Part shown: positions 46,301 through 58,840 of the stretch, one piece after another
How positions within the stretch are numbered: the first letter of the stretch is position 1
Layout: every line of letters starts with the position of its first letter
From: Eremophila alpestris peregrina
Taxonomy: Eukaryota > Chordata > Aves > Passeriformes > Alaudidae
NCBI GenBank assembly: GCA_009792885.1
Contig: WMCF01000003.1
Span: forward strand, 15,896,297 to 15,960,296
Direction of reading: 5' to 3'
DNA length: 64,000 bases
Notes under the pieces: model-generated
What the model was told of the DNA's origin: nothing
Database searches by the model: none
What the model saw: only the letters and a program-made list of their open reading frames with translations
Translations under genes and position numbers: made by a program

Positions 46301-49300
46301 TCTCCAAGGCAGGCAGTGCTTCATTAAAGCCCAAGCAGGCTCTTGGGGGGATGCTGATTTCTGGGAGAGACCATACCAAATGGCAGTAAGCAATTCATCC
46401 ACTGGAAAGGGAAATGTCAGCCCACGCTCATGTGATACCCCAGCAGAAGGCTAGGAGAGATAATTCAAACAGAAGGGAATATTGGGCTCTGGGCTTTTCA
46501 AGTCCCTGAGTGGAAGAGAAACCAGATGGAAAAGGAGATGCTCAAGCAGGAGAGCCAAGAAGCAGCCACACAAGGGAGAGCACTCCCATCCTCCTACTCC
46601 CATCACTGTATCTCAGGCTCAGGCCATGGTGTTAACCATTACTCTGGTCCCAAAACTTCACACACTCCTAACCAAGGCACTTCACCCATGGCATGGCACG
46701 GCACTGCTTGCTCTCCTGGTGCAGGGTGGCTAGGAGGGTCTGAGTGGTTCCCCCTTCACCACATGCCTTGCACTGCTGCAGGCAGATCTCTGGAGGAGAT
46801 CTTCTGCAGGAGCCTTTTGCTCACCTCTGCTCTTACAAACTGTAGTCCCTTCTTCCCAGCTCCTGGGTTTCCTTACTAAGGCCCCCAGATACATGGAGCA
46901 TGAGATCATGTCTCCCCAGCTTGTGGCAGGCAACATGCAGGGCTTGCAACTCATTGCTTTCCTTCAAACAGCCCCTTCAGGTCCACATGCTTCCCCACTG
47001 GCAATCTGAAATTCCCTGGGAAACACTCCCCACACATCTCCATCACCCTCAGCACCCAAACTGGCTCCTCATGGTCAGTCTGGCACCCATCAACCATCTG
47101 CCTGGACAGATGCTATGTGTGGTGTAATGCCATGTTAAGAGCTGTGCTCTTGCATCTAAGGAGTAGGGGAGAGAAACCCTTTAGACATGAGAAGAAGAGA
47201 AAGTATTCTTTCTGGAGGAGGAAAAAGGGAAAGTAGTATAGTTGTCACAGAGAAAAGCCCCTGTGGCCGTGGAGAGTTTAGTCCCATTTTCCCCTCCACA
47301 GAGCTTCATAGTTTAACTTCACAAAACTGCCTTTCTGCCTTAGTTTCATCAGCAAAACAGGATGCAGAATCTGTAAGGAATGCTAGAAAGTGCCACTGAA
47401 GAGCGAAGTTGCTGCTCTTATGAAGGCTGCAAGGCAGACTCCTTCCCTGTCTGCATCAGGGTCCCTGCCCTGTTGCCTCCCGTCCCAGGGGGTGTGGCTC
47501 CACAGTGGGGCATCACACTGGGACTGGGATAATTTAAGAATCCTTTTACTGTTTGAGATTTTCACATTCACAGAAACAGGTTAACCACTTCTAACTCAAG
47601 CCTGGATTTCCGCACAGTAAGGTGACACACAAGTCTTGGTTAAAAGCTATTCTGTACCCCAAATTCTGTCTCAGATGCAGATATGCATTCAAATCTCAAT
47701 GTTCTGATGAGACAAACATGTAGCCAACATGTGCACCCTGAAGGACCGTAGATGAAATGTATTTAAGATTGTGCTGATCAGCTGCCCCAGCCCATCTCAA
47801 AGATCTCAAGATACAACAGCAACTTCACTCAAGGAGCACTGCATTTCAAGAGAACAGGAGGGAACAGGCAGTACCTTGGAAAGTCCATCACAGTAATATT
47901 CTAACCCCTTCCAACACTGATTTACTTGGTACTGTTGACTAGACAAAAGCAACAACCAAAAAACAAAGAGTAAATAAAGAATGAGGGGATTTTTAGTCTT
48001 CATTTTCAATAAGAAAGTGCTCAAAGCTTTCTATGCTCTTAAATTGTTGGCTAGTTCTTTCCTCCATGCACAGCTCTTCAGTTCACCTTTAAAAGAAAGA
48101 GACGGATGACTTAGAGTCCAACAACATTCCAAAAGCAAATCTCTACTCCCCACACAATAGGCAATAATTCAGCACAGCTATGCTGCCACCAGCAATGCTT
48201 CTCATCTTCCCAGTGCACCTTTCCTGTCACTCTCTGGCAGGGGGAAATGGGTGGGAGATGCTCCCTGCCATGTCAGGTTTCAGGGTGGGAAGGATAGGAA
48301 ATGGGCGACCTTGCAAACACTTCCAGCAAGTCACAGTGTCAGGCTCAGAGATGACTGGTGGTCTCCTTCATAACTCCATGGCTTTGCTAATTAGACGCTT
48401 GAAATACTAGAGTGTTAGAGGGAGACATGAAGCTACCCAGAGCACAGTCAGTGTTAGAGGGACCCTGAAATTTTTTTGTTGTTGCTGCTGTTGCTGGTAT
48501 TTATTTGCATGTTTGGGTTTCCCCCTGCAATGGTTCCCATATGAAACAAGATTGAATAAATCAAGTAAAAAGATTACAATTTTTATTTGTTTACTTTTAA
48601 CTGTCACTTCTGGAAACCCAGCCTAGGATCTGAGAATCAGAAATGACCTTGTCTGCTTCCCCTGGTAATAAAAACTTTGTAATTATAGAGGAAAGCCTGG
48701 TGCTGGGTAGACAAGCCAGAAGACATCCCAGTCTGTTTTTCCACAGCTATCCTGTTTGTGGAGGACCAGGAATAGTTTACCCATGTTGCCTGCACAAACA
48801 GAAGCAATTCACACTGAGAAGACCAGGCCTTGGAAAACTTTAAAGCTGAGAAGTTGGTAAAAGAAGGGAACAGATACTGGTTTTTAAGTCTGGTATCCAT
48901 CCTGCCGCCTGTGTCCCTGTGTGCAGCACAGCTCAGAAGCAGACCATAGCATGCAGTCAACATCATGCCAACCATTCTGCCACAGGCAGGGAGCCCCGTG
49001 TCCAGTGGGAAAAGCCCACTGCCACAGCACTAGTGCAAGCCTGGAGGAGCCAGTGTACCGTCCCCACAACTTTCCCAGCACCTCATGGGGAATGGGCAGA
49101 TCTCAGGGGCCATCCCTTCTCCAGCAGGCTGGAGCAGGACACCTCTCTACCACAAGGGAATTCATACCAAACCTTTCAGGGTCTTTCCCAAGGCTTCAAG
49201 TTGCCACCCTGCCACCATTCAAGCCCAATGCCAAGTGATAGTTTTCTCCATTACCACTGAAAGATGCTAAGCTGTGAGCTAATGTACAGTTCAAGGAACA

Positions 49301-49714
49301 TACTTGAAAAACATACTAGGTCCTCAGAAGGAAGAGGTGCTCAGTCCAGTGGGGGCCATGACTCTGAAGATGTGCTGTCTGACATGAATTTAGTTCTGCA
49401 TTCTCCTGACTGCAGTCCATGCCACTGGGTATTTGTAAGGAATTGACCCCACACAGAGCTCTGCTGAAGCCAGTGTCCTGCCATACCAGCACCCAGTGCA
49501 GCACAGATGCCTTTAGCTTTATCCCTACCCATGGGTCTTCTGAGTCAGTTCCAGTCCTCCTTGAAATCACTCTGACCCTTCCTACATGTCCCCTCTCAGG
49601 GCAGAGATGCTCAGTCCTAGGCTTCCCTGGAACAGAGCAGTGCAGGAAGCAGTGACCACGGACAAGAGACTTTCCATGATATTGCAGCATTAGAAAAGGT
49701 AATGGCTGCTACTT
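43396..49714 (-). other. Large SLC8A3 intron, unique sequence
   Basis: No gene seen. It has a 13-base C run at 44100-44112 and a short TTG/CTG-type imperfect repeat near 48475-48500. Confidence 0.62.
44100..44112. repeat. Poly-C run (13)
   Basis: Uninterrupted C homopolymer following TTTAAACTT. Confidence 0.9.
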
Positions 49715-49815
49715 GACCCCAATTTTCCATGTGGGAAAACTGAGGCATGGAGCAGTAATGCAGCTTCCCCACAATGCACAGCAGATCAGAGGCAGGTCCA
49801 GGAGACCAGAGTTTC
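49715..49815 (-). repeat. Ancient MIR-like SINE fragment
   Basis: Contains AATTTTCCATGTGGGAAAAC, CTGAGGCATGGAGCAGTAAT and GATCAGAGGCAGGTCCAGGA in the order of the reverse-complemented MIR core (compare TTTTACAGATGAGGAAACTGAGGCA). Short and diverged. Confidence 0.55.
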
Positions 49816-52236
49816 CCCCATCTTATGTTACACAGCAATGGTTGAAAAAGGGAATCAGCCAGACAGACCTAAAGTAGCCACAGGCATTTCAGCAACAGAC
49901 TGAAACAGACTTTCCTGCTTGCAGCTGCCTTAGCTGCCCTTCAAGTGCTCCCAGCTCACCAAGTCTGGCCAGTCAAACCACCAGTCTTTAAGTTAAATTG
50001 CAAACCTTAGTCTTGGGCTAGACTAGATGCCCTTCATACACCCTTTTACCATTTTACTGCAAGGATTTACTAGTAAGTGAGCAGAGATGCTTCCTCAACT
50101 ACTCCCCTTAGAGCTGCATCATATAAGACTATTAAACCTGGCCAGAATGAGAAAAGCTGCTCAGCTGCATCACCACTGGGAAAAAATCCCAACAGAAATT
50201 ATGTCCAGTCTAATCCTAGTCTACTCAGTCATGGCAAATGAAGCCATAATAAAGGTCAGCTTGAAATCCAAAATCCAAGCTGTGCCAGTACTGGCTGCTC
50301 CATAGCCAGCACTGTCATGGAGCTCTGCTGTTGCCAGAACTTGGGGGTGCTACGGGGTGCCCCAGTATAATGGCACCATCCTAGACAGCAGTTCCATGTG
50401 GTCTTTGCTGGTTTCTTTGAGAAATTGGGACCTACCACAGCCTGCCTTCTATCCCCACCTTCTATGTTTAGCATGAGGAGGTACATGTGCTTCCAACATC
50501 ATGCAAGAAAAATATAATCTAGCAACACTGGGAAGGCCTCATCTGCCTGGGGATGCTCTGGAAAATTAAGCTGAATTAATTAGGAATGGGAAGTTAAGGC
50601 ATTAGAAAGCCCTGTGTTGATGCTCATGCTCTGAAGTAACATGATCTCAGTTCAGTTTAACTTAATCTTCCTGTAAAGGCAATTGAGCAAGAGTAAGGTC
50701 CTGGGAATGAGCTCACCCACACAAGGAGTTAACAGACTTTAATGTCTGCAGACAAAGCCTCAGTCAATCAAACTAGAACTTGTTCAGCCTAGTTTTGAGA
50801 GAGTCAAGTCTGACTGTGCTCACAGTATAGCCACCAACCTGGACACCAGAACCATCACACAAAGGATTGGTTGCATTCCTTTTCAAAATTTTCCATTGTT
50901 TCTGGTCATATCACCACTGCTACAGAGCCACCACATGCTTCCTGAAGAGCTGCATCACCATAGCCTGTGCTCTACCACTCCAAATGCACAGTTGGTACCA
51001 ATACAGCTAGAGGGTGTTTAAATAGCTATTAACCACTGCAGCCATGCTCTACCCCACCAGCTCTGGTCAGCACAGAATGTTTCTAAATGCCAGCCTATTG
51101 CAATCATTTGAATCTTACTTTATAATTTTGTAGTGACAGGATAAGCGCTTGTTTCTTGATTGCAACAGTAAATCAGGAGAAAGATGTCTGTACTCAACCA
51201 TTTGAAAAAAAAAAGATCCCCACTTAAAAGCATGATTTAGTTTTGCCACAGAAAATGAAGCTTGAGCCTGCGGCCTTAGCACAGCAGCGTTCTGGCACAT
51301 GTAACTACATCATCCAAATTAAGGGGCAATATCAAGGAGAACACCATGATGGCAGAATTATTTTTTTGTCCCATGGCAGAGATGCTTTCCCAAAAGTAAT
51401 TCTTACTTCTTACACACAGTGCAGACATCAACAATGCAGCCACATCTCATTACTTAAATCCCATGAAGCCATAATCTATCAGTCAGTGCAATACTGCTCA
51501 ACACAGTGCATCTCTGTGTACTACAGAGGAAACTTCCCAGAGTCCCTAATGAGAAAAGAGCTTAGTACACTACTCTTACACAACGTACTAGAAATTAAAT
51601 ATAACAGCACATAATGAGAGAACCGCCACAGGCTTATTTAGGCCACCAAAGTTTTGCAGCTAAAATAGCTCTGAAGTTAACTGTTTCGCCCTCCACAGTC
51701 AAGTGCTAATGGACAGTGAATGGCATAATACACAGCCACTGACTTGGAAGGGAATTTTTGCCTAAAAGGCTTCGAGCAGCGGCTTTCAGCTTGCCATTTT
51801 GATGGCAGACTGCGGACTGCTCCTGAGGGATTCACAAAAGGTTACTGGAAAAAACAAGATTGCTGTACTCTATAAGACAAAGTCAAATGTCTCTAATGGG
51901 GCTCGTATATTCCCCTAAAATATTTTGAAGGCAGCAAAAATTGAGAAAGGCTGACAACCTCTATATGAGGGACAAACTCCTGATTTTATTTTGCCTGGTT
52001 TATACCGCTGTAACTCTCTTAATGTGAAGGGAGCCTCTTCTGATGTATACCAGTGGCTCAGTACAAATCAAGAGAGAATTAGGCACAGGTCAATTCAGCT
52101 GCACGTGGCAGAACCAGGATAATTAATCTAGTGAGAGTACAGTGGATTGCAAAAATCCAACAAGATGTTTCACATATAAAGCTCTGCATGTAGAAGACAC
52201 AGAGTACATTTCATTATGAGATAAACAGTTTATAAT

Positions 52237-52268
52237 TGTGTCATTAAATATCATTTTATAATGACACA
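52237..52268. repeat. Inverted repeat, 10-bp arms, 12-bp spacer
   Basis: TGTGTCATTA at 52237-52246 and TAATGACACA at 52259-52268 are exact reverse complements. The octamer word ATGCAAAT lies at 52324-52331. Confidence 0.85.
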
Positions 52269-53742
52269 CACTGGGGGCAGTATTAATGTTCTGCTTGGCA
52301 TTACTGACTTCTAGGACTTAATAATGCAAATGAGACACTCTCTTAACTAGATTTTTTTTAAACCACCCCTCTTGAGTTTAAATGGAGACTGAGCAAGACA
52401 AAGGGTATTTCTCTCCATCCCAGGGAAGGCTTTCACACAACAACACCTTTCATTGGACACGCCACATCCTTGCCCAGGACATCTGCACTCAGGAGGTCAT
52501 TGGACAGAGATGCACCCTTGAAGAGCTCCTTAGCAAGCCTCCTGCCCCAGTTCCCACTTCAGGCAGCCTGCCCAGTGTGGGTCACTGGGGCACAGCATAG
52601 CCGTGCTCAGCTCCATGCAGCTTCCCACAGAACAAAAGTCATGCTAACAGTGGAGAGACAGGCTAAGGAGAAGCAAAACAGGGGTGGCTGCAACAACACA
52701 AAGTGTTCATGAATCTCTATATCAGAAATAAGCTGTGTCCAAAGTCTGCATTCTGCACCAAAGTTATGATTTCTGTGATGCCAGAAGTGCCATCAAATGT
52801 CCATCCTGCTTACGTGTACAGAACATTAAATGTCATTTATCTGGGCCTGGCAATGTCCCTGTTTACAATGGTCCTGTGTCAGGGTGCAGCACTCCATGGT
52901 CTGTATGGGTAACTAGCAATGGCATGAGGTACCTTGGCCCTGTCCAGCATCAAGTCTAATTCAGGAATGAGCAAGAGGGAATGAGATGGTCTTTCCTCTG
53001 TAGTTTGGCTCCCAGTCATCAGGAACTAGGCACCACCTGTAGCCCAGTCTGTATCCACCAGAGCATGCTGAACACATGGGGCTCTGTGAGAGACTGCCCT
53101 TTCTAAAACCTTAAAGCTTGCTTACTGGAGGTGACACCACCATTATCTAGGATGTTCCTCATATTTGCATTACCTGCCAATCCAGACTTCTTTCTCCAAG
53201 GACATTTAAAAGTGTATGAAGCAGAGGTGCACTTGGAGGTAAAACACACATGGATTGAGAAATAGAGGGTTGGGGAAGAAGAGGCGATAAAAGATGGGTA
53301 TAGATGCATACACAGAGAAAAAGAGAGAAGAAAAAGATTATGAAACTCCATCTGGCTTCTATCAAGAAAAATGGAGGCTTGGTCCTATTCCCAACTGCAC
53401 AAGCCCCTATTGTTTAATGAAGAATCAGTATTCAAGCAATAATCACAGTCAGCCCCATTGTACAATATCCAGTTGTTCCACATCCTCTCAGGGCATGTTT
53501 GATGAATTCAGTCAATACTCCTAACCTTGGGCTGGAGCGTGGGTGGCTCTGTCACTGGATGGCACAGCTTACACGGGGACAGTGCCAAAATGTACTAATT
53601 TCAAGACTGATCCCTTAAAGCATTGGTCTGGTAGTACAACATGCAGCTATGCCATGCCAGAGCATCCCCCCTGGGATTTGTAGGCTGCAATTAGGCGGGT
53701 GAATGAGCCACCTTCTCTGGGGCTGATGAAAGCACCTCAGTC

Positions 53743-53765
53743 GCTATTGATTGCCAATCAATAGC
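53743..53765. repeat. Near-perfect palindrome, 11-bp arms, 1-base centre
   Basis: GCTATTGATTG at 53743-53753 and CAATCAATAGC at 53755-53765 are exact reverse complements around one C. The arms contain PBX/HOX-like TTGAT words, and the centre forms a CCAAT box. Confidence 0.9.
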
Positions 53766-53831
53766 CACTTCCCATTTCTCCCTCTGAGTTTCTGCAGTAG
53801 CAAGTGTTAGTAATCAAATAAGAGTGGCAGG

Positions 53832-53852
53832 CTGATAAGATCCTGTTATCAG
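53832..53852. promoter_or_regulatory. Inverted pair of GATA-type sites
   Basis: CTGATAA at 53832-53838 and TTATCAG at 53846-53852 are exact reverse complements with a 7-bp spacer. Each contains TGATAA, which fits the WGATAR consensus. Candidate paired GATA-factor site. Confidence 0.5.
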
Positions 53853-56800
53853 TGCACCAGCAAAATGGGATTCTAGATCTAATCTCTTATGTCACATTTT
53901 CAACCCAAATCACTGAGATTTAACCCTCTCAATAACAAGCATGTAGCCACAGCTGCTTAAGAGAAAATTTCCCAAACTTCATCCAGGCCAAGAAAGCCAA
54001 TGGAAAAGCCAAATTCCTCCTCTATCTGAACTCCAAGGAGAGCAGGAACAATTGCAGAAAAGGCCCCTAATAGGAATTACTGCATCTTCTCATGGCTTCC
54101 TATTGTGCTTCCATGTCACCACAAGGAACAAAAACACTATGCAGCCAAAAGAGTATGAACTGCCCTTTTATTCCATTTTTCACTAAGAAACACTTCTAAA
54201 AACTGAGGTTATCAAAGAATATTTCACAGACTGCTCTTCTGGGCCTGTGAAATTTCCATACCCTTTCAGCTACGAAAATGAAGCCCTTCCACTCCATAAG
54301 GGACTTTAATATTTCAGTTCCTACTTGCACTCCAGTCCTGGCAGACCTTGGTTAAAATCTCATGTAAATAGCCCAATTTCATGGCTATTTACTGACATGT
54401 CCTCATGGCACACAGCCATCTAGGGACACCTGGACTGCCTGAGAAAGGAAGCTTTAAATAAGATGTCATGACTGCATGGTTTGTGCTCGTCCAACCGATG
54501 AAGTCCAACTGACACGGAAGTAACTTGCCAACAAAACAGCAAACACCAGCAAAGAGAGGGTTAATGCAACTCCCTCCACCCGCTCCCACTGCAGGAGTCT
54601 TTCTACTACATTTGAGATGCTTGAGCTCAGGCCCTCAGAGAAATACTCTATTTAAAATTGAATTTTAACAGGAAAAAAAATTCAACCAGACATCAGGGTT
54701 CAAAGACATCTAGGCTGGCTGTTGTGTACTTCACATTAAAGTCATTATCTGAGATACCAAGAAGATGGTGCCTCTTCCCTCCTTGTCTGTAGCCCTTTTT
54801 TTGACTATTATTTCTGGAAAGCTTCTCCTGCTCTTTATCCCTTTCTGCCAAATCTGCTACACCACCAGTGTCTGGAAGAGGAACTTGCTCTGGGATCACA
54901 ACTACAGGTCTCCAGCCAGTTTCACTAAGGGCGTAGACACGGGGAACTTCTTTCTGCCCAACAATTTCAATGTGTGACAGACAACTTGAAATTTAGACCT
55001 GAAGGTCAAAGCAACAGATCACCAGGAGAGGATGTTGCTGCATGTCCTCAGCTAGTTCCAGCAGCCAACAATGGCTGTGTACACCTGGGCAGATGGAAAA
55101 TGAATAACGCATGGCAAGTACATGTATTAACATGTATCATGCAAAGGGACATTACCTAACACTGCCCTGAGGTTTGTGCTCTCCCCAGCTCTGCCATATG
55201 TCTAGTAATTAGCTGGTCAGCATCTAAGACCACTCACCTACTTCAGATGGGAGTGCTCATCAAAAAAAAAAAAGTCACAAAATGGGCATTGGGTGGGAAA
55301 TTCAAGCTCACCAGCTTTGCCTAGACATTCCCCAGACCAGGGGAGACGGTGGGCAGCCCAGGGAGACCCTCCCTTCACATCCCAATAAGAGCCAGAGATT
55401 CTTCCATCTTTTACAGGGAATAAACCTCTGCCTGCAAAATCCCAGGTCAGTAGCAGTGACAACTCTGGCTAGTATTTAAGACATGATGTGCTGCTGACTG
55501 ACATCCACAGGGACCACCAGGGTTTCACAGAGCTCACCCTAGGCACCAATTGCCATTGAGACAGGAACACCAGGGAGGCACATAACTGTGTGTGAGTCTA
55601 ACTTCTGGGAGTCAGTTACAGAAGGCCTCTTGGAAATTTGTAGTTGAACACCAGCATTGCATTGGTGTCCAGCACTGTGGTTTCTTCCCTGTGTTGCTGA
55701 TAGTGATCCTTCTTATATAGTTCACTGATTGCTGGTTAATTATATGTTGCTGATAAATCAATGCACTGCTTCAATCTTGATTTGCTTTAAATTGCATGAG
55801 CCAAGCAGTTTCTCCCTGTAGCACAGCTCCTTCCCTGCTGAGCCATTCCCAGCCAGCCAGCCCCCAGCCTGCACCAGGGCAGTGGCTGACACCATCCCAG
55901 GTACAAGATCTGCATTTCTCCCTCCCATCTTCCCAAGGCCCATTGGTCCCTTTCTGCTGTACACCAAGGTCCATTTGGCCAGCAACCCACACTCCAGCAT
56001 ACCCACCTTCCCCTTGGACCACAGTGCATATGGGCTCACCAGGACTGGGCTGCATGTTACCCCATCATCCCTGGCATGGATTGGGATGCTGAACTGATCA
56101 GGTCTTACATTGGCTTCTCAAGGCTGTGATTATGAACTGGCTACCCATTAAACCTCACAGCACTGACCACTACCTTTTCAGTCTCATAGACCAGACAGCC
56201 TACAAATCCATCTTGTATCACCTATCAAGGCTGTACCTTCCCAGTCTGGCTATAATGATGCTATAGGAGAACACATCAAAAACGAAAAGCCAAGATAAAT
56301 GTCACCCACTGCTCCCTCCATGGCCACCATCTCAGGCATCTCACCACAGAAAGCCATCAGGTTAGTTAGGCATGATCTGCTATAGTAAACCCGTGCTGAC
56401 TGTTCCCAGTCACTTTCTGCAGCTAGAAAGAGCACAATCTAGCATATATCCACTCCCAGCTGGTTGTCTTCCACTGTAAAAAAGCTTTTCCTTGTAGGTT
56501 CTCAGTTTAGTCAAGGTTAAAAGCAATTTAAAGTTGCTGAAGTACCCAAAACAGTCTCTGGTGAAAGGACTGAGTGAATAAGGGCTTATAGCACAAGATG
56601 GGCACATACCCATGTCACACACCCTGACATCAGCTAACAAACAGGCTGGGAGACCCTGCCACCTTTATGGATGGTACTTCAGTCTCCACAGTTCTCAGAG
56701 GTGCTCACCAGAGTCTGGTTCTTACTGGGTCAGTGCAGGCAGCATGAGTGGAGGAAACAGTGGCATCACCCTCTGTACACAAAACCCGTGATGTGCAATG

Positions 56801-58638
56801 TGAGAGGAGGGAATGGTGTGCCCAGTTGCTGCAAAAAGGCAGAAACAAATCAACAGTTCCACAGCTGCTAAGAGGTTAGCAAGAGGTTGATGCTTTAAAT
56901 GGCAGGGCTCTGGTGAGACACTACATCCCTGCAGGAGCCTTGCAGCAACAGCTGACATTCAGATCCAAGCAGGCTCCTTGGAGAGGGCAGTGGGAGCCAG
57001 GGTCAGCAGTGCCACAGCATGCCACAAAGCCCACCAACCTATCACTGTTCCCAAAGAGGATCAATGTGCCCCAGCTGGGCATGGCAACAGAAGCATCTCA
57101 GAGGTGACCCTGGGCACGTCACCCGAGGGAGGCTTTGTCCCCAGTGCCTGGTCCCCATGTAGGAATGTGATTTTTGCAACAGATCTGTGTTCCTGATGAA
57201 GAAACTGTCTGGTTTCTAGCCCCTGCATCCCAGCCATGTCAACCACTGCTCCCTGGAGCCTGTGTTTTCAAGTGAGCACCACACAAACTCTCTGGTCACC
57301 CAACCAGCACTGAAGGATGCTCAGCACCCAGGCTCTCACACCTGGCTCACTGCATGCTCCCCAAGAGCACCACACCCCTCCTCATGGAACCTACTGCTGA
57401 CCATGGAACCCCAAAGCTGCCCAGCACAGGCATCTCCTAGTCCTGATAACCCCCTGCCCTATGGTACCTCACAGCACCACAGGATGCCAAACACAGCGTG
57501 CCTATGGCCACTCACTTTTTCTCAGTAGATAAAATGATTCTGCTGCTCAGTTTGTTGAGTGATTTTGGATTCCCTCCATACAAAAGGAGAAATAAAACCA
57601 CAAAATATCTTTAATTGCTATGCAAAACTGCCCAGGGTAACCAAATAATATTACCTCAATATTCCTCAGGGCCTCTCAGCCTACAGGAGGTCAGATAACC
57701 TTGACCATGCTACTGTCCCACATCCTTGTTACAGAAAAAGCATGCAACTGCTCCTAGGGCCAAGTGAAGCATAAGCCAGCTGGTACAAGGAGTTTCGTCA
57801 GGAACAGAAAGCCAAGGTGTTACACCACAAGAAATGCATGTGAGCAGTGAGCATTTCTCCAGAGCTGTGGTGAAAATGCAAGTCAAATGCAGCCAGTGAG
57901 AGCCTACCCAAGCTTTTGTGTAAGTCTCCTGTTCTGGACAAGGATATGGTGCTCAAGAGCCACCCAGATTTATACAACAATTCAGCATTTTCCTTCATGC
58001 CAAAACTCTTGCTTTGCTGCAATGTTTGGAGTTAGGGATCATCATTACAGATACCTAGATGCCAACAAGAAAGAAGATAAACATGGGGAAGAATGTTGAT
58101 TTTCTCCTCACTCCAAGCCATGCTCAACAGCAGTGCTGCCTGAAAAAGAACAGATGCCTTCCCGGCTTGCCAAAGCATTCACTGGCAGTAGCTAGTGTAA
58201 GCAGGTAGGCTCCAAAGTGCTAGATTTTTTCCTGGGGTGGGGGAGTAGAGACAGCAGGAATAGCAGAGATCACTCCTCCTTCCCTTGTCTTGCCTCAGCA
58301 AGACTGAAATTTCCTTTCCTACCAGTAAGTGGAAAAGAAAATAGGAGATGAACTAATCTCCAAGACATTCCCACTGACTTGAGGAGCCCTGGCTGAAGTA
58401 CTGCCCTTGCAGAAGGAAACCCAGCTCCACATTAGAGGAGAAGACCAAGGCCCCATGGTTCTTAACAAGGAACTCTCATCCATTTCTCATTCCAACCACA
58501 ATGCTCTCTATCTGCCTTTCTGCAGGTTTGTTAGCAATTCAGAGCTTCTCTGAGCCCTGGACACACCCCCACCAGGGCCCTGATGGCGAGTGATTGCTCA
58601 TGGAATCACCTTGTCCCCAAGGAGAGAATCACACAGAG

Positions 58639-58840
58639 ATCACAGAATCAATTAGGTTGGAAAACACCTCTGAGATCAAGCCTAACCTGTGACCAAACGT
58701 CACCTTTTCACCCGAACCAGAGCACTGAGCCACTGGCCTTTCCTTAAACACCTCCAGGGATGGTGACTACACCAGCACCTCGCTGCCCTTTCCACTAGCC
58801 AATCACCATTTCTGTGAAGAATTCCTTTCTAAAAAAGATC
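58639..58840 (-). mobile_element. CR1 LINE 3' fragment
   Basis: Starts ATCACAGAATCAATTAGGTT, then GGAAAACACCTCTGAGATCA, CCTTAAACACCTCCAGGGAT and GGTGACTACACCAGCACCTC. This is the standard CR1 tail in reverse orientation; 5'-truncated. Confidence 0.92.

Larger units (their letters stand above)
49816..58638 (-). other. Large SLC8A3 intron with candidate conserved noncoding blocks
   Basis: No gene seen. Around 51640-52340 and 53690-53870 the sequence contains several homeodomain-type TAAT words, scattered CpGs and precise inverted repeats, giving it the look of conserved noncoding DNA rather than decayed repeat. Conservation itself cannot be judged from one sequence. Confidence 0.55.

Noticed and set aside
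50005..50060. Possible CR1 3' end (GGGCTAGACTAGATGCCCTT)
   Set aside because: Only about 20 bases resemble CR1 and no terminal repeat follows, so the support is too weak.
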